Shown piece after piece: positions 33,319 through 43,665 of a DNA stretch of 64,000 bases. The stretch is from Siphonodentalium dalli (lineage: Eukaryota > Mollusca > Scaphopoda > Gadilida > Siphonodentaliidae). A program made the translations under genes and the position numbers. The DNA lies in contig CP136065.1 in assembly GCA_032622095.1 (NCBI GenBank), positions 97,099,343-97,163,342 on the forward strand. Direction: 5' to 3'. The notes below the pieces were generated by a model. It saw only the letters and a program-made list of their open reading frames with translations. It was not told where the DNA came from and made no database searches. The stretch's first letter is position 1. Each line of letters opens with the position of its first letter.

Positions 33319-35755
33319 TTGACATTGATGTTTTTTCCAGATGTAAAGGAACGAGATGAAACCTCGAATGTGGTTACTGAAAACCGAAAAAGACGATTAA
33401 AAATTTTTGGAGATGGCGACACCTCGGATTTCGTAAACAAAGTGAAAAACGTCAATACCGTAAGAAAAACTACAGCATATCTCCGATTAATTTGCAAATA
33501 GTTATCGGAAAATAACGAAATACGATATGAGACTATTGCTGAGATGCCTCCACACGAACTAGATCTGCAACTGCAAAGTTTGTTTTATGTCAGCCATACG
33601 ATTAGAAGGTGGCGAATATGAGCTCGGGACACTGGAAACCTTCCAGTTGAGCATCCAGCTACATTTGCGGAAAGTAGGGTCTAATATGAACATTATGACA
33701 GACCAAGAGATTAAACATTCTAGAGATGTCCGTTATGCAAAGATGAAAGATCTCAAAGGAGAGGGAATGGGAAACAAAATAAATAAGGCAGACAGTTACT
33801 CGCGACAAAAAGTTAACATGCTTTGGGAGAAAGGGATATTAGATGCAGGAAATCCTGATTCCATTGTTAACACAATGTGGTTCAATATGACAGCCCATTT
33901 CATAATACATGGTCACCATGACCACACCTCTATGTCATGAGTTATACTACATGCTCGCCAGGACCACACCTCTATTTCATGGGTTATACTACATGGTCGC
34001 CAGGACCACACCTCTATTTCATGGGTTATAATACGTGGTCGCCAGGACCACACCTCTATGTCATGGGTTATACTACTTGGTCGCCAGGACCACGCCTCTG
34101 TGTTGTGGGTTATACTACGTGGTCGCCAGGACCACGCCTCTATGTTGTGGGTTGTGCTACGTGGTCGCCAGGACCACGCCTCTATGTTGCGGGCTATACT
34201 ACGTGGTCGCCAGGACCACACTCTATGTCAAGGGTTATACTACGTGGTCACCAGGGCCACGCCTCTGTGTTGTGGATTATACTACGTGGTCGCCAGAACC
34301 ACACATCTATGTTCTGGGTTATACTATGTGGTCGCCATGACCACGCCTCTATGTCATGAGTTATACTACATGGTCGCCAGGACCACACCTCTATTTCATG
34401 GGTTATAATACATGGTCGCCAGGACCACACTTCTATTTCATGGGTTATACTACGTGGTCGCCAGGACCACACTTCTGTCATGGGTTATACTACTTGGTCG
34501 CCAGGACCACGCCTCTATATTGTGGGTTATACTACGTGGTCGCCAGGACCACGCCCTATGTTGTACTACGTGGTCGCCAGGACCACACCTCTATGTTGTG
34601 GGCTATACTACGTGGTCGCCAGGACCACACTCTATGTCAATGGTTATACTTCGTGGTCGCCAGGGCCACGCCTCTGTGTTATGAATTATACTACGTGGTC
34701 GCCAGAACCACACATATATGCTCTGGGTTATACTATGTGGTCACAAGGACCACGCCTCAATGTCATGGGTTATACTACGTGGTCGCGAGGACCACACCTC
34801 TATGTCATGGGTTATACTATACTTGGTCGCCAGGACCACGCCTCTATGTTGTGGGTTATACTATGTGGTCGCCAGGACCACGCCCTATGTTGTACTACGT
34901 GGTCGCCAGGGCCACGCCTCTGTGTTGCGGGTTATACTACGTGGTCGCCAGGACCACGCCCTATGTTGTACTACGTGGTCGCCAGGACCACGCCTCTATG
35001 TTGTGGGCTATACTACGTGGTCGCCAGGACCACACTCTATGTCAAGGGTTATACTTCGTGGTCGCCAGGGCCACGCCTCTGTGTTATGAATTATACTACG
35101 TGGTCGCCAGAACCACACATATATGCTCTGGGTTATACTATGTGGTCGCATGGACCACGCCTCTATGTCATGGGTTATACTACGTGGTCGCCAGGACCAC
35201 ACCTCTATGTCATGGGTTATACTATACTTGGTCGCCAGGACCACGCCTCTATGTTGTGGGTTATACTATGTGGTCGCCAGGACGACGCCCTATGTTGTAC
35301 TACGTGGTCGCCAGGGCCACGCCTCTGTGTTGCGGGTTATACTACGTGGTCGCCAGAACCACACATCTGTTTTGTGGGTTATACTACGTGGTTGCCATGA
35401 CCACACCTCTATATTGTGGGTTATACTACGTGGTCGCCATGACCACGCATCTATGTTGTGGGTTATACTACGTGGTCGCCAGGACCACACGTCTATGTCG
35501 TGGGGAGATGTATAATTGAAGCGAACATCTTGGGACGAAGAGTAATTGGAATTAACGGAAAGGGCAACATAAACAAGAAATGGAAATACATCGACAAGAA
35601 AATTTGCACCGAAGATGTTTGCAGTCCCTGGCAACCCTATATGCCCTATGTTTGTATATCTGGAAGTGTGTAAGAGACGACCTGCCGATTACCTTGAGTC
35701 TGAATCGTTTTTATTGGGTTGGATTGTCAAGGGGACCCAAAAACATTTTTCACAC
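33319..35755 (+). pseudogene. Crypton-like (DUF3504) tyrosine recombinase pseudogene, split by a minisatellite
   Basis: This is a relic of the eukaryotic tyrosine-recombinase family found in Crypton elements and in ZMYM/KIAA1958-type domesticated genes. It starts in frame 1 (DFVNKVKNVNTVRKTTAYL, then TAG at 33,499). After the stop come AEMPPHELDLQLQSLFYVS, a 1-bp shift at about 33,587, and RLEGGEYELGTLETFQLSIQ. Then follow SRDVRYAKMKDLKGEGMGNK, VNMLWEKGILD and NTMWFNMTAHF. The next motif is box I, in intact relatives like GLRGRQEHxxLxWGDV; here it is replaced by ~39 tandem 42-bp units. Beyond the array the same frame resumes: LRGRQDHTSMSWGDV, stop, LKRTSWDEE, stop, LELTERAT, stop, TRNGNTSTRKFAPKMF, AVPGNPICPMFVYLEV, CKRRPADYLESESFLLG, ending at TAA near 35,755. 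The C-terminal part with the tyrosine nucleophile is missing. At least five stops and one frameshift make it dead. Confidence 0.85.
33905..35500 (+). repeat. 42-bp minisatellite (~39 units) derived from recombinase box I codons
   Basis: Consensus unit: GGGTTATACTACGTGGTCGC followed by CAGGACCACGCCTCTATGTT and GT, 42 bp or 14 codons. I count about 39 GGTCGCC(A)-type cores between 33,911 and 35,472. Most are 42 bp apart; some are shortened (27-32 bp) or lengthened (44-45 bp). In the recombinase frame the unit reads LRGRQDHASMLWVI, a copy of the family's box I. Each unit contains the hairpin GTGGTC-GCCAG-GACCAC. A ~405-bp higher-order block (about 34,560-34,960) is repeated at about 34,965-35,300. 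All three forward frames are open for long stretches (up to 387 codons), which is a property of the 42-bp period, not evidence of a gene. Confidence 0.93.
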
Positions 35756-37569
35756 AGCTAAAAACAAAAACTCCTCCATATTGTTCAATTATGCTTGTCC
35801 TAAAAACGTAGAGGTAATGTAACATTGAAACTGCCTTTAAACAGTCAGAGTAGATTGTTTCTTGTAAAATTACTAAGTATCCGGTATACATATATCAGCC
35901 TAGGTCACTCCGAACATAAACTGCATGGACACATTATAAGCAATCACTGCCATATTAAAATGAGCTAATCACATTCACAAACCTGTAGTTGATAGGACAC
36001 TGACAGTAAGTGGTGAACATTCTAATATTTTTCCGAAAAAAGTTTATTTCTGTTTTTTTTCAGGGGTACCCACCAGCCCCTTCTTGCAAAAAATACATGT
36101 TTTTTGGGACCCACCCCCAAACTCGCATTGCAATTGATTTTCCAGGACTGTTCTGGTATTATATACTGTTCCGTATCGTCACCCATACTTAAATTTAATC
36201 AGTATCCACTATCCACTCTGATCCTACCTAGACACATCTAGAAAGTTCAAAGTTCAATTTGACTGAAAACAATTGGTCAAATATTAATTTTATGTCGATT
36301 CAGCTTGATTGAATATATAGAAGCTTCTTACAAGTGTATTATACAGTACTTGTCTAATATAACTGAATATGCCAGAATATAAAATCAATGAATGCATTGT
36401 GATTGTGGTTTGCAGATGTCCTATCCAAAGATTATTGTTATTAAATGTTGTTATTCATCAGTCCAACACCTCTACTGGACGGGGTGAATGTCTCAATGGT
36501 GATAAATGTGCCTGAGCGACGTATTGAAACATAAAAAAAAATCCTGCATATATGTGCATATACGACAAAAATATATGGGTGACATAAATTACACAGCCAT
36601 TAACGCTCTCGCTGCTAATTTTACATGTTACGACGTTGGGACCGCTATATCGGCCTGCCGCGGCCAACTGGGGAGCAGTCATATCACCCTGCCGCGGTAA
36701 AAGGGTTCGGAAACACGTTGACGCTAAAATTGCAAAATGCAAACAACGAGCTATCTATGTAAATTAACGTAAGTGACATTGAATGGTGACGCGCATTTCG
36801 ATTCTCATCGGACGATTGAAGTTAAGCAACACCGAGTCTAGTTAGTATGTTGATTGAGGCATTTAGCCCATTCATGTAAATGTATTGGACCTGTTCATGT
36901 CAACATTTTCAATGCAATGCCATTAAGAACACGATGCTTAGATGTGGTATCATCTTAGCTGTGAGAACATACACTTATCACAGTAATTGCGTGCAGACAG
37001 ATACACAATGAATGATATAGTCACCAAAACACTTCAACTGTCTTTTGCCAACCTGGTCAATGGGATCTGTATCTAGTATATTTAGTATGCCACATGTGTT
37101 ATATAGATGATAACACAATAAAACAAATCATCATATGGGTAATTACCTTTGTAATTAGGTGAAGAAAAGCCAAAAGGAAAACGATTGGAAAAACCGGAAA
37201 AGGGCGTGTTTTCTCGACCTATGAATGCCCTGGGAATTCTCTAAAATATATATTTTAATACTGGTCTTTAAAGAGGTATAATAATAGTTTGGGATATAGG
37301 TGTGTTTAACTGGTGCATTGTTCGGATATGCATGTGGTGTATATAAGAACGTGGTGTAAATAAGAACATGTTTAGCCAAATAATTCAGCCTGTCATGTGG
37401 GATTGAAGTTGTGATAGCTATGCCATTATATCCTCCCATCACATTCGTTCAATTTAGATCTAATAGAATAGCGATGCAATGGAAATTGATCATTTAGCAA
37501 TGAATATTAAGCATCATACATTTACGGCAGTGTTGCAATTAGAGTTATTCTTCGTGTAACTTAGTAACT
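35756..37569. other. gene-free intronic stretch
   Basis: No continuation of the recombinase domain and no other recognisable coding sequence. CTGCCGCGG appears twice at 36,656 and 36,690. Confidence 0.4.
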
Positions 37570-37813
37570 GTGGCTAAGACCATAGTTAGTCATAGTGACT
37601 CGCTGATAGGTGTGGTTTAGTCAAAGTGACTCCAAATGCTTGTGAATAAGCCTAAGTTAGTCATATTGATTTGATCCCAGTGTATGAGCAGAACAAATAG
37701 AAAAATATGCTTTCCAAAAAATACTGTCGGGGGAATCCTGACGTATCTGACTCGTACACCTAGTCACGTGACTAGTACACCTAGTCACGTGACTCGTACA
37801 CCTAGTCACGTGA
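37570..37813 (+). repeat. TAGTCA..TGACT words and a 21-bp tandem repeat
   Basis: From 37,585 to 37,675, TTAGTCATAGTGACTC, TTAGTCAAAGTGACTCC and TTAGTCATATTGAT recur. At 37,749-37,813 a 21-bp unit, CTCGTACACCTAGTCACGTGA, is repeated three times. Its core AGTCACGTGACT is a perfect palindrome containing the E-box CACGTG. Both parts share AGTCAnnnTGACT. Confidence 0.78.
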
Positions 37814-38702
37814 ATGTGTACTGTGGCAGTGTATGCACACCAGTATATGTACGCATTTGTGCCGCTATTTATGTGTATGATTGGGTAAGTGTTTGTTTTT
37901 GGATGAAGGCGTGTGAGTGTATATTTATACTAATATTTACTTCATTGTGTTGTACTTATTTCCTTCACACATTTTGTCCAAGGGTATGTTACATTCTTCG
38001 GCAATAGTTGACACAATTCGCGTAATGAACTGCCACTGATAAGAATTACGTATGGCTTATAGTAGTCGTAAATGTTTTTTCTATACGCAGAATTGACGAC
38101 TACGAGTCCATTTGCGAGAAAATAGTTCGCTCAAACTTCTTGCCGCTCTCAGTAAGGTGATATGATTATCTTTGCTGTTATTAGTTTGTAATTAATTGTG
38201 ACACAACAATTAGTATTAGCATTTCCACCTAGCATGAACAATACATAACAAACTCTTTGCCGTGTAAGTAACTGTTAATTGATTGTGTTGTCAGGATATA
38301 GTCAATTGCACGATCGATGAGTTTAAGCACAGCTCGCGTTCACTTGCTTCACTTCTTCAAGCCGTAATCGTAACTACAGATATCGTAAAATGACAACTGA
38401 AAGAAATAACACACATTCTAATGACGTAGTACCCTATCTGTAATTCTGATCACTAGTAGTTATTATACGATAGGTGTGACATGCTGGGTATAAAATTCTA
38501 CAGTATATTAATTTTCTTCTTTATTTATTAAATTATGCATCTGCTCCAATAGAGAGGTTTCGAAAAACTCACGGATAGAATTACGGCTAAGTTTATGGGG
38601 TACTTTGTCAACAAATTACGCATACGTTCAATTCGTAGCCGTGATGTCCTAACCGTCATAATGGATATGATATCAATTTCTTATGTTTGTACCGAAAACA
38701 TA
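37814..38702. other. gene-free intronic stretch
   Basis: No recognised feature. Confidence 0.4.
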
Positions 38703-39085
38703 TTTAACCCTTCCATGACGGGAGCTGTGCTGGGTACAGCATTAAATATCATTTGCCAGTGCATTTTCCTATATATGCGAGTATCCCATAGGGAGCCTCG
38801 CATATATAAGAGAATGCATTGGCTTACACGGTCAATTTAAGTATTGTTAAGCCAACGCTTGACTGGTCCCCGGACTATAAACCTTGCCATCGCTCTGCTT
38901 TGGACGTCTTATGGGATGGCACGTCACAGAGCGATAGCGCCGTAGTGTTTCACATATGAGCCAGAGACGAGTCTAAGCCAACGCATTATTTTATATGCGA
39001 AGCGTCCTATGGGAGACTCGCATATATAAGAGAATGCATTGAGACAGGGTTTCGCAATATTTCAAGAAGCTCCAGTCATAGGAGG
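38703..39085. mobile_element. MITE with nested inverted repeats
   Basis: Left end TTAACCCTTCCATGACGGGA, right end (reverse complement) CCTCCTATGACTGGAGCTTC. Internal ATATATGCGAGTATCCCATA / GGGAGCCTCGCATATATAAG blocks occur twice, and CATCGCTCTG pairs with CAGAGCGATAG. A partial copy is at 25,480-25,580. TTAA at the left end suggests, but does not prove, a TTAA-targeting family. It lies ~300 bp before GT92 exon 2. Confidence 0.68.
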
Positions 39086-39390
39086 CCTAAAGACACACAC
39101 AAGTCAATCAGCTTTGTCTGATCGTACACCCACCATTTATGAAGCCTCGGGCAACTTTATCCCCAATTAGTCGATTATATAGAAGATTAATGCACGCGTT
39201 GTGTTTAATGTGGTAGATCGTGCAATTGGGAAAATCTCCATGCGCATGATTTTCCACTCATTCAATAATCGTTATTTTGTTGGCCCTATATGAGTTGTGC
39301 GACTAAGAATAGCTAAGTGTTGTCGAAACTCTATATATCCGTATCTCTTCATTGATAATCATTAGTTTACACATTATTTATATCTTTCAG
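39086..39390. other. intron end before GT92 exon 2
   Basis: Anonymous sequence ending in the pyrimidine-rich acceptor TTATATCTTTCAG. Confidence 0.5.
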
Positions 39391-40354
39391 CGTAACCGAT
39401 GCGTTCTTCACGTGCAATATAACTGGACAAAGGGATCCTATTTGGGTCTCGATTGTGGATCGGAAATGTGCAGCGCCGATATCTCGCCTTCCTATTCACG
39501 ATTCCACGACCAGAGCCGGTAAATCTAGAGAACACACTTTCACGGTTTGTTTCTCACCTTTCTGGCAATACGACAACATCGCCCAACTTGTATCGACGAT
39601 AGAGACAAACAGAGCCTTCGGAGCAGAAAAATTCGTTATCTACAACAACAGCGTTGGGGCAAGAGTTAACAGTGCATTGCATACATATATTCAGGATGGT
39701 ATTGTCGATGTGTTACCATGGAATATAGATCTTCATTTCCAAAAATGTTCTACGTGTAGAAACGAAGCGGATAGGAATGAGTTACATTACAATGGACAGA
39801 ACAGTGCCATAAACGACTGCCTGTACAGGTATAGAGATCGCAGCGAGTTTCTTGTGTTCGCGGATTTGGATGAACTGGTGGTTCCAAAAAATCAAAATTG
39901 GTTTGGACTTATGAAAAACTTACCACATGCACCTAGTTATCGGTTCCGTAGCAGTTTTTTCAAACTAGAATTCCCAGATAGGCCGAACTGCCCAGACACA
40001 ATCTTAAAATATCGGATAGAACCTCTTCAAAAGATGTTTAGAGAGGATTACATGTTTCCACATGACATTCGACCCAAGAGTATCATCAGGCCAGAAGAGG
40101 TTGATTTGATGGGCATTCATCAGGTGTTTGGTTTTAGGGATAAAAAGAGTGTAGACTTTATGGTTGATTCCTCGTTAGCGCTGGTAAACCATTACCGCAT
40201 CGGTTGGTGGGGCGAAAAACACCCGCCAATATTGGATTCTACAATAAAACAATTTGAAGGACAAATCATCAATAATGTCAGAGGCAGGTGGAACATTATT
40301 TGTGATCGACACAAATCATATTGTTTACAAAATGTTCCTGTCGGTGATTCATAA
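39391..40354 (+). CDS. GT92 (DUF23) glycosyltransferase, exon 2 (catalytic domain)
   Basis: The second and last coding exon completes the Thr148 codon and runs VTDAFFTCNITGQRDPIWVS to the TAA at 40,352-40,354. The full protein is 468 residues. GT92 landmarks in order are FTVCFSPFWQYDNIAQLV (about 198-215), FVIYNNSVG (229-237), GQNSAINDCLYRY (283-295), FADLDELVVP (304-313, with the acidic DLDE metal/nucleotide-sugar motif), ALVNHYRIGWWGEK near 411-424, and a Cys-containing C-terminus. Known GT92 members such as C. elegans GALT-1 transfer galactose to fucose on N-glycans. The precise acceptor here is unknown. All motifs are intact and there are no internal stops, so this is probably a working gene. 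No AATAAA was found close to the stop. Confidence 0.92.
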
Positions 40355-41217
40355 CCCCCATCGTTTGTGCAGAAAAATGATGAGTCAGTTTCGTCCGATC
40401 TTTAATACTCGAAATTAGGAAAACGGTCTGGTGAACAGCTGACATTTGAACGTGAATGACAACCATATTAACGGATATTATAGTTGTGACAGACCAATTC
40501 CGCTGCCGGGTAGTTGTTATTGTGATATTTCGAAGGAATTGTTGGTAACTGGACAATTTTGGTGACAGAATGTGCGGAAGACACCATAGTATAATACATC
40601 TACGTGTTTTCAACATGGGCTTAATACTACTTTATGAATTTCAAGGCTGCAGGCCGAAATGCTATGTGTAAAACTAGGCATCATATTCATGGAGCAAAAA
40701 TACACTAGGTGCATTCCAACATTAGGCACAATTATACGTACGATATTATACCACCAAAATATGTATGGCTTGGTTCATAATCTCCAGTTTGACCCTGGAT
40801 TACCGAAAACTTCTAGATTTAAACCGCCGTTCGACAGCTAAAATCATAGTCTAAACTCAAGACTGCAGGTTTAAATGACGTATGCATCATATATCGTTTA
40901 AACCAGCTCCAGCTGTGCCGTTTTTTAGTAGTATTGTCTCTATATATATCGTCTCACTAAACAACCATACCTGTCTAATGCTGACGCTCGCGTTCTATCG
41001 ACAGCAAAATCGACAATTAAGATAACAAACATATTTTGTATTGGAAATTTATAATGTCAATGTTGCAATGTCCTTTGTTTGGCAACAAATGAACTAGTTC
41101 AAGGGAATGTTGTGCGTTGATTCCTGCAATACTGTCTGTATATTACAGTTCATACAATGCATTTGATAAATGAAAGTGTCAGTGACCACGCGTGTCATCC
41201 TATATAAACCGCACTGC
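40355..41217. other. GT92 3' UTR and downstream, no other gene
   Basis: No domain-bearing frame. The 3' UTR must begin here, but its end cannot be fixed. Confidence 0.4.
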
Positions 41218-41275
41218 ATGCATGCATGCGGGCAGTAAACCGGCCTGTGAGCGTCAGTAAACCGCACCGCATGTT
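41218..41275 (+). repeat. GCATGCATGC and CAGTAAACCG(G/C) repeats
   Basis: CTGCATGCATGCATGCGGGC is followed by two CAGTAAACCG words spaced 24 bp. GTAAACCGC also forms the arms of the hairpin at 42,719-42,764. Confidence 0.5.
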
Positions 41276-41329
41276 ATAACAAGAAAACCAATGTCAGAAA
41301 TGGTAACGCGCTCAAGATCATATATTATA

Positions 41330-41945
41330 CGGACTGGTTAGAGTGCCGTATACGGCACTTTAGCCAAACTGCTAAAGTGCCGTGTACGGTACTTTAGCCA
41401 AACTGCTAAAGTACCGTAGATATATGCGCTGCTTGCATGACGTCATTTGTCACGTCAAATGCGCGCGTTCGTCACAACAATAGCAGCGCCCGAGCGCTGA
41501 TTTATTCAACGACGATTCCACGGGCACATGTATGCTCAATGGAATTCGAGCGCTTTCAGACAACACTAGATAATTGGGGATTTGAATCCTCGTATAGGAT
41601 GTTCCATTTCCAACATCTAAATCACGTGGCTGGTTATAGTATTACTTAAAGTATGGACTCGAAAGAGACTATATATGAAATACCATTACAAAACGATTTG
41701 TGCATGGCTCAAGGGCTGTCCAGACCATCACGTTCATATACGAAATAAAGAATCATTATTCTAAACACAATTATGTCTGTATAATCGCGTGGCATGTGAA
41801 TCAAAATATAGGCGTTCGGTACTCTAGTCAAACTGCTGAAGTGCCATATATGTACTTTAGCAGTATGCTTAGCGTTTGGCTAAAGTTCCGTATACGGTAC
41901 TTTAGCAGCCCGACTAAGTGCCGTATACGGTACTCTAGCCACGGC
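41330..41945. mobile_element. foldback element with palindromic arrays at both ends
   Basis: The left block (41,349-41,413) has GTGCCGTATACGGCAC, TTTAGCCAAACTGCTAAAGT and GCCGTGTACGGTAC. The right block (41,818-41,940) has CGGTACTCTAGTCAAACTGC, TTCCGTATACGGTACTTTAG and TGCCGTATACGGTAC. The two blocks are mutually inverted and each unit is itself palindromic (CCGTATACGG, GCTAAAGT/ACTTTAGC). The ~400-bp interior has no transposase. A LINE tail begins where the right block ends. Confidence 0.72.
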
Positions 41946-42402
41946 CTATATTATATATTCATGATTGTAATTATAGAATATAAAATATATTGGTTTTGCG
42001 AATGACCAACTCAAAATTCCGTTAAAATAACAATAACAACCAGCACCTAATTAACGAGCCGGCGGCCGACTCGGCCGTCTCCGACCATAACCCCCAATGG
42101 GCTGTAGAACGAAAAATGTCTATAAAAGTTGAAATATAAGACTTACACATTATCTTTTTCATTTCTTTTATTTGTAATTGGCATAGCTTATCACAAACCA
42201 AAAATCAATATTATTGACATAATGTTAACGACAATAAACGAAATTGAAATTCCCAACTACACCTTTTACCGGATTCGGCCTCCGGTTCGCAGTTCGACTT
42301 TTAATCCTCCCAAATATTCCCATTCTATAAATAAAACCCCCATGCGCCCAGGCGAAAAAAGAATCTCTACATTAGTTATACACGCGGAGCGCGAAACAAC
42401 TA
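41944..42402 (+). mobile_element. 5'-truncated LINE, same family as 17,262-18,555
   Basis: It begins within the last codons of ORF2 (VIIEYKIYWFCE, stop near 42,003) and runs through the 3' UTR, matching the minus copy at 17,262-17,700 almost end to end. It is inserted at or beside the edge of the palindromic element at 41,330-41,945. It ends near ACACGCGGAGCGCG. Confidence 0.85.
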
Positions 42403-43373
42403 GAGCTTGCTATAGCAGAGCTAGTCTAATTAGTCGAAGTTAGAAGTTATAACTATAGAAATGTAAGACGGCTATGATGGGCAATGCCTATTTATGATGT
42501 GACAGTAGTCCAGAGAAAAAATAGATATCAGTTTCCGAGTTTTCGGTGTTAATTTGAGTTTCATTCAGCAAAACATTCACTACTCGAGAAACTGTTCGAA
42601 AATATGGAGATATGTATATGGGACAATCGCCCATGGACGTGATTTTATACTAAGAACTTCAAATCCCTATCCTGAAACTCGAATACAGACATTTTTCCAG
42701 AGATATCGTACAGCAGCTGTAAACCGCGACGCGGGCAAAAATCGTGCCCCGCGTTGCGGTTTACTCCCGACACCGTGTGTCACACATATGCAATTGCCAA
42801 TATTTCCCTTGTTAAATGCGGCAAATTTTACTGTGAATGTAGCATTATCTTCCTAAGATATCCATATCAACGGAACGTTGAGTGCTGCTCCAGAGCTTGG
42901 ACTTGTGGCAATTGGGAGCGGGGCGGGGATGGATCCAGTGTGGCCGTGACTCAGTGAAAGGGCGTATACATGTTTACTTGGATGGCGCTTTATGTTGACA
43001 TAATAACAGCCCATGATATTTCATGATATTTTCATATTATTTTCATTCTTTATTTAAAATGTCGTATTAACTACATGTACCATTTTTTAAATTGTTTCTT
43101 GCGCGATGTGATATTTCGTTCTACATTGTATAGTATAACACGACGTATTGGTCTATATACAATTATATAGCTATACTATTTGCAGCTGGAACACTTTTAT
43201 TTATCAGTAACAGGGTTACCATGCGTTGCCCAGGTTAAAGTGATGTGAAACCCTCTGCTGTGGACATTTGGTTGGAATAAAAATACTCTTGCTCAAAGTG
43301 TTACACGCATTCTCATAAATTGCATATCAAAATGGCATCACAATACTCCATTCTTCTACATGGATTATTCCCC
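42403..43373. other. gene-free stretch with one hairpin
   Basis: Apart from the hairpin at 42,719-42,764, nothing recognised. Confidence 0.4.
42719..42764. repeat. GC-rich hairpin, 18-bp arms
   Basis: GTAAACCGCGACGCGGGC pairs with GCCCCGCGTTGCGGTTTAC (42,746-42,764) with one mismatch and one bulge over a ~9-nt loop. It is markedly GC-rich for this window. Confidence 0.78.
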
Positions 43374-43665
43374 GCGCCGGGTGTATACTGTTTCGCTGTT
43401 TCTTAATTACAGTGGGAGCATGGGCGTTTTATTTATAGAATGTGAATTTTTGGATGGATTAAAAGTCGAACTGCTACCCGAGTCCGGTAAAAGATGTAGT
43501 TGGGAATTTCAATTTCAATTGTTATTCGGATGGCAAGAAGTGCAAGGCGATTAATTTTATGCGTTGGTCATTAGAGAAACCAATATATTATATATTATAT
43601 AATTACAATCATGGGTATATAATATATGATCTTGAGGGCGTTACCATTTCTGACTATGGTGCTCT
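43374..43665 (-). mobile_element. LINE 3' UTR fragment, internally deleted
   Basis: Matches the 17,262-17,720 LINE tail: GTGTATACTGTTTCGC, GCGTTTTATTTATAGAATG, GGATTAAAAGTCGAACTGCT, AAAAGATGTAGTTGGGAATT. It then jumps to the ORF2-end part (GAAACCAATATATTATATAT, TTACAATCATGGGTATATAA), skipping ~200 bp. It lies inverted relative to the copy 1 kb upstream. Confidence 0.78.

Larger units (their letters stand above)
15329..39390 (+). other. GT92 intron, ~24.06 kb
   Basis: The donor is GTAAGC at 15329. The acceptor is the pyrimidine-rich TTATATCTTTCAG ending at 39390. Joining base 15328 to 39391 completes codon ACC (Thr) and continues in frame into the catalytic domain. This supports one intron rather than two genes, although an intermediate small exon cannot be excluded. 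All elements listed between these coordinates are intronic. Those on the minus strand are antisense to the gene. Confidence 0.8.

Noticed and set aside
33905-35500. CRISPR-like array
   Set aside because: The host is a eukaryote, there are no unique spacers of constant length, and the unit is a recombinase codon repeat.
33913-35634. Long open frames on both strands of the 42-bp array (up to 387 codons)
   Set aside because: They follow from a repeat unit that is a multiple of three. Frames on both strands are open, and only the ancestral recombinase frame has meaning.
40296-40616. 106-codon minus-strand frame over the GT92 3' end
   Set aside because: It is antisense to the GT92 coding end and 3' UTR, with no recognisable domain.
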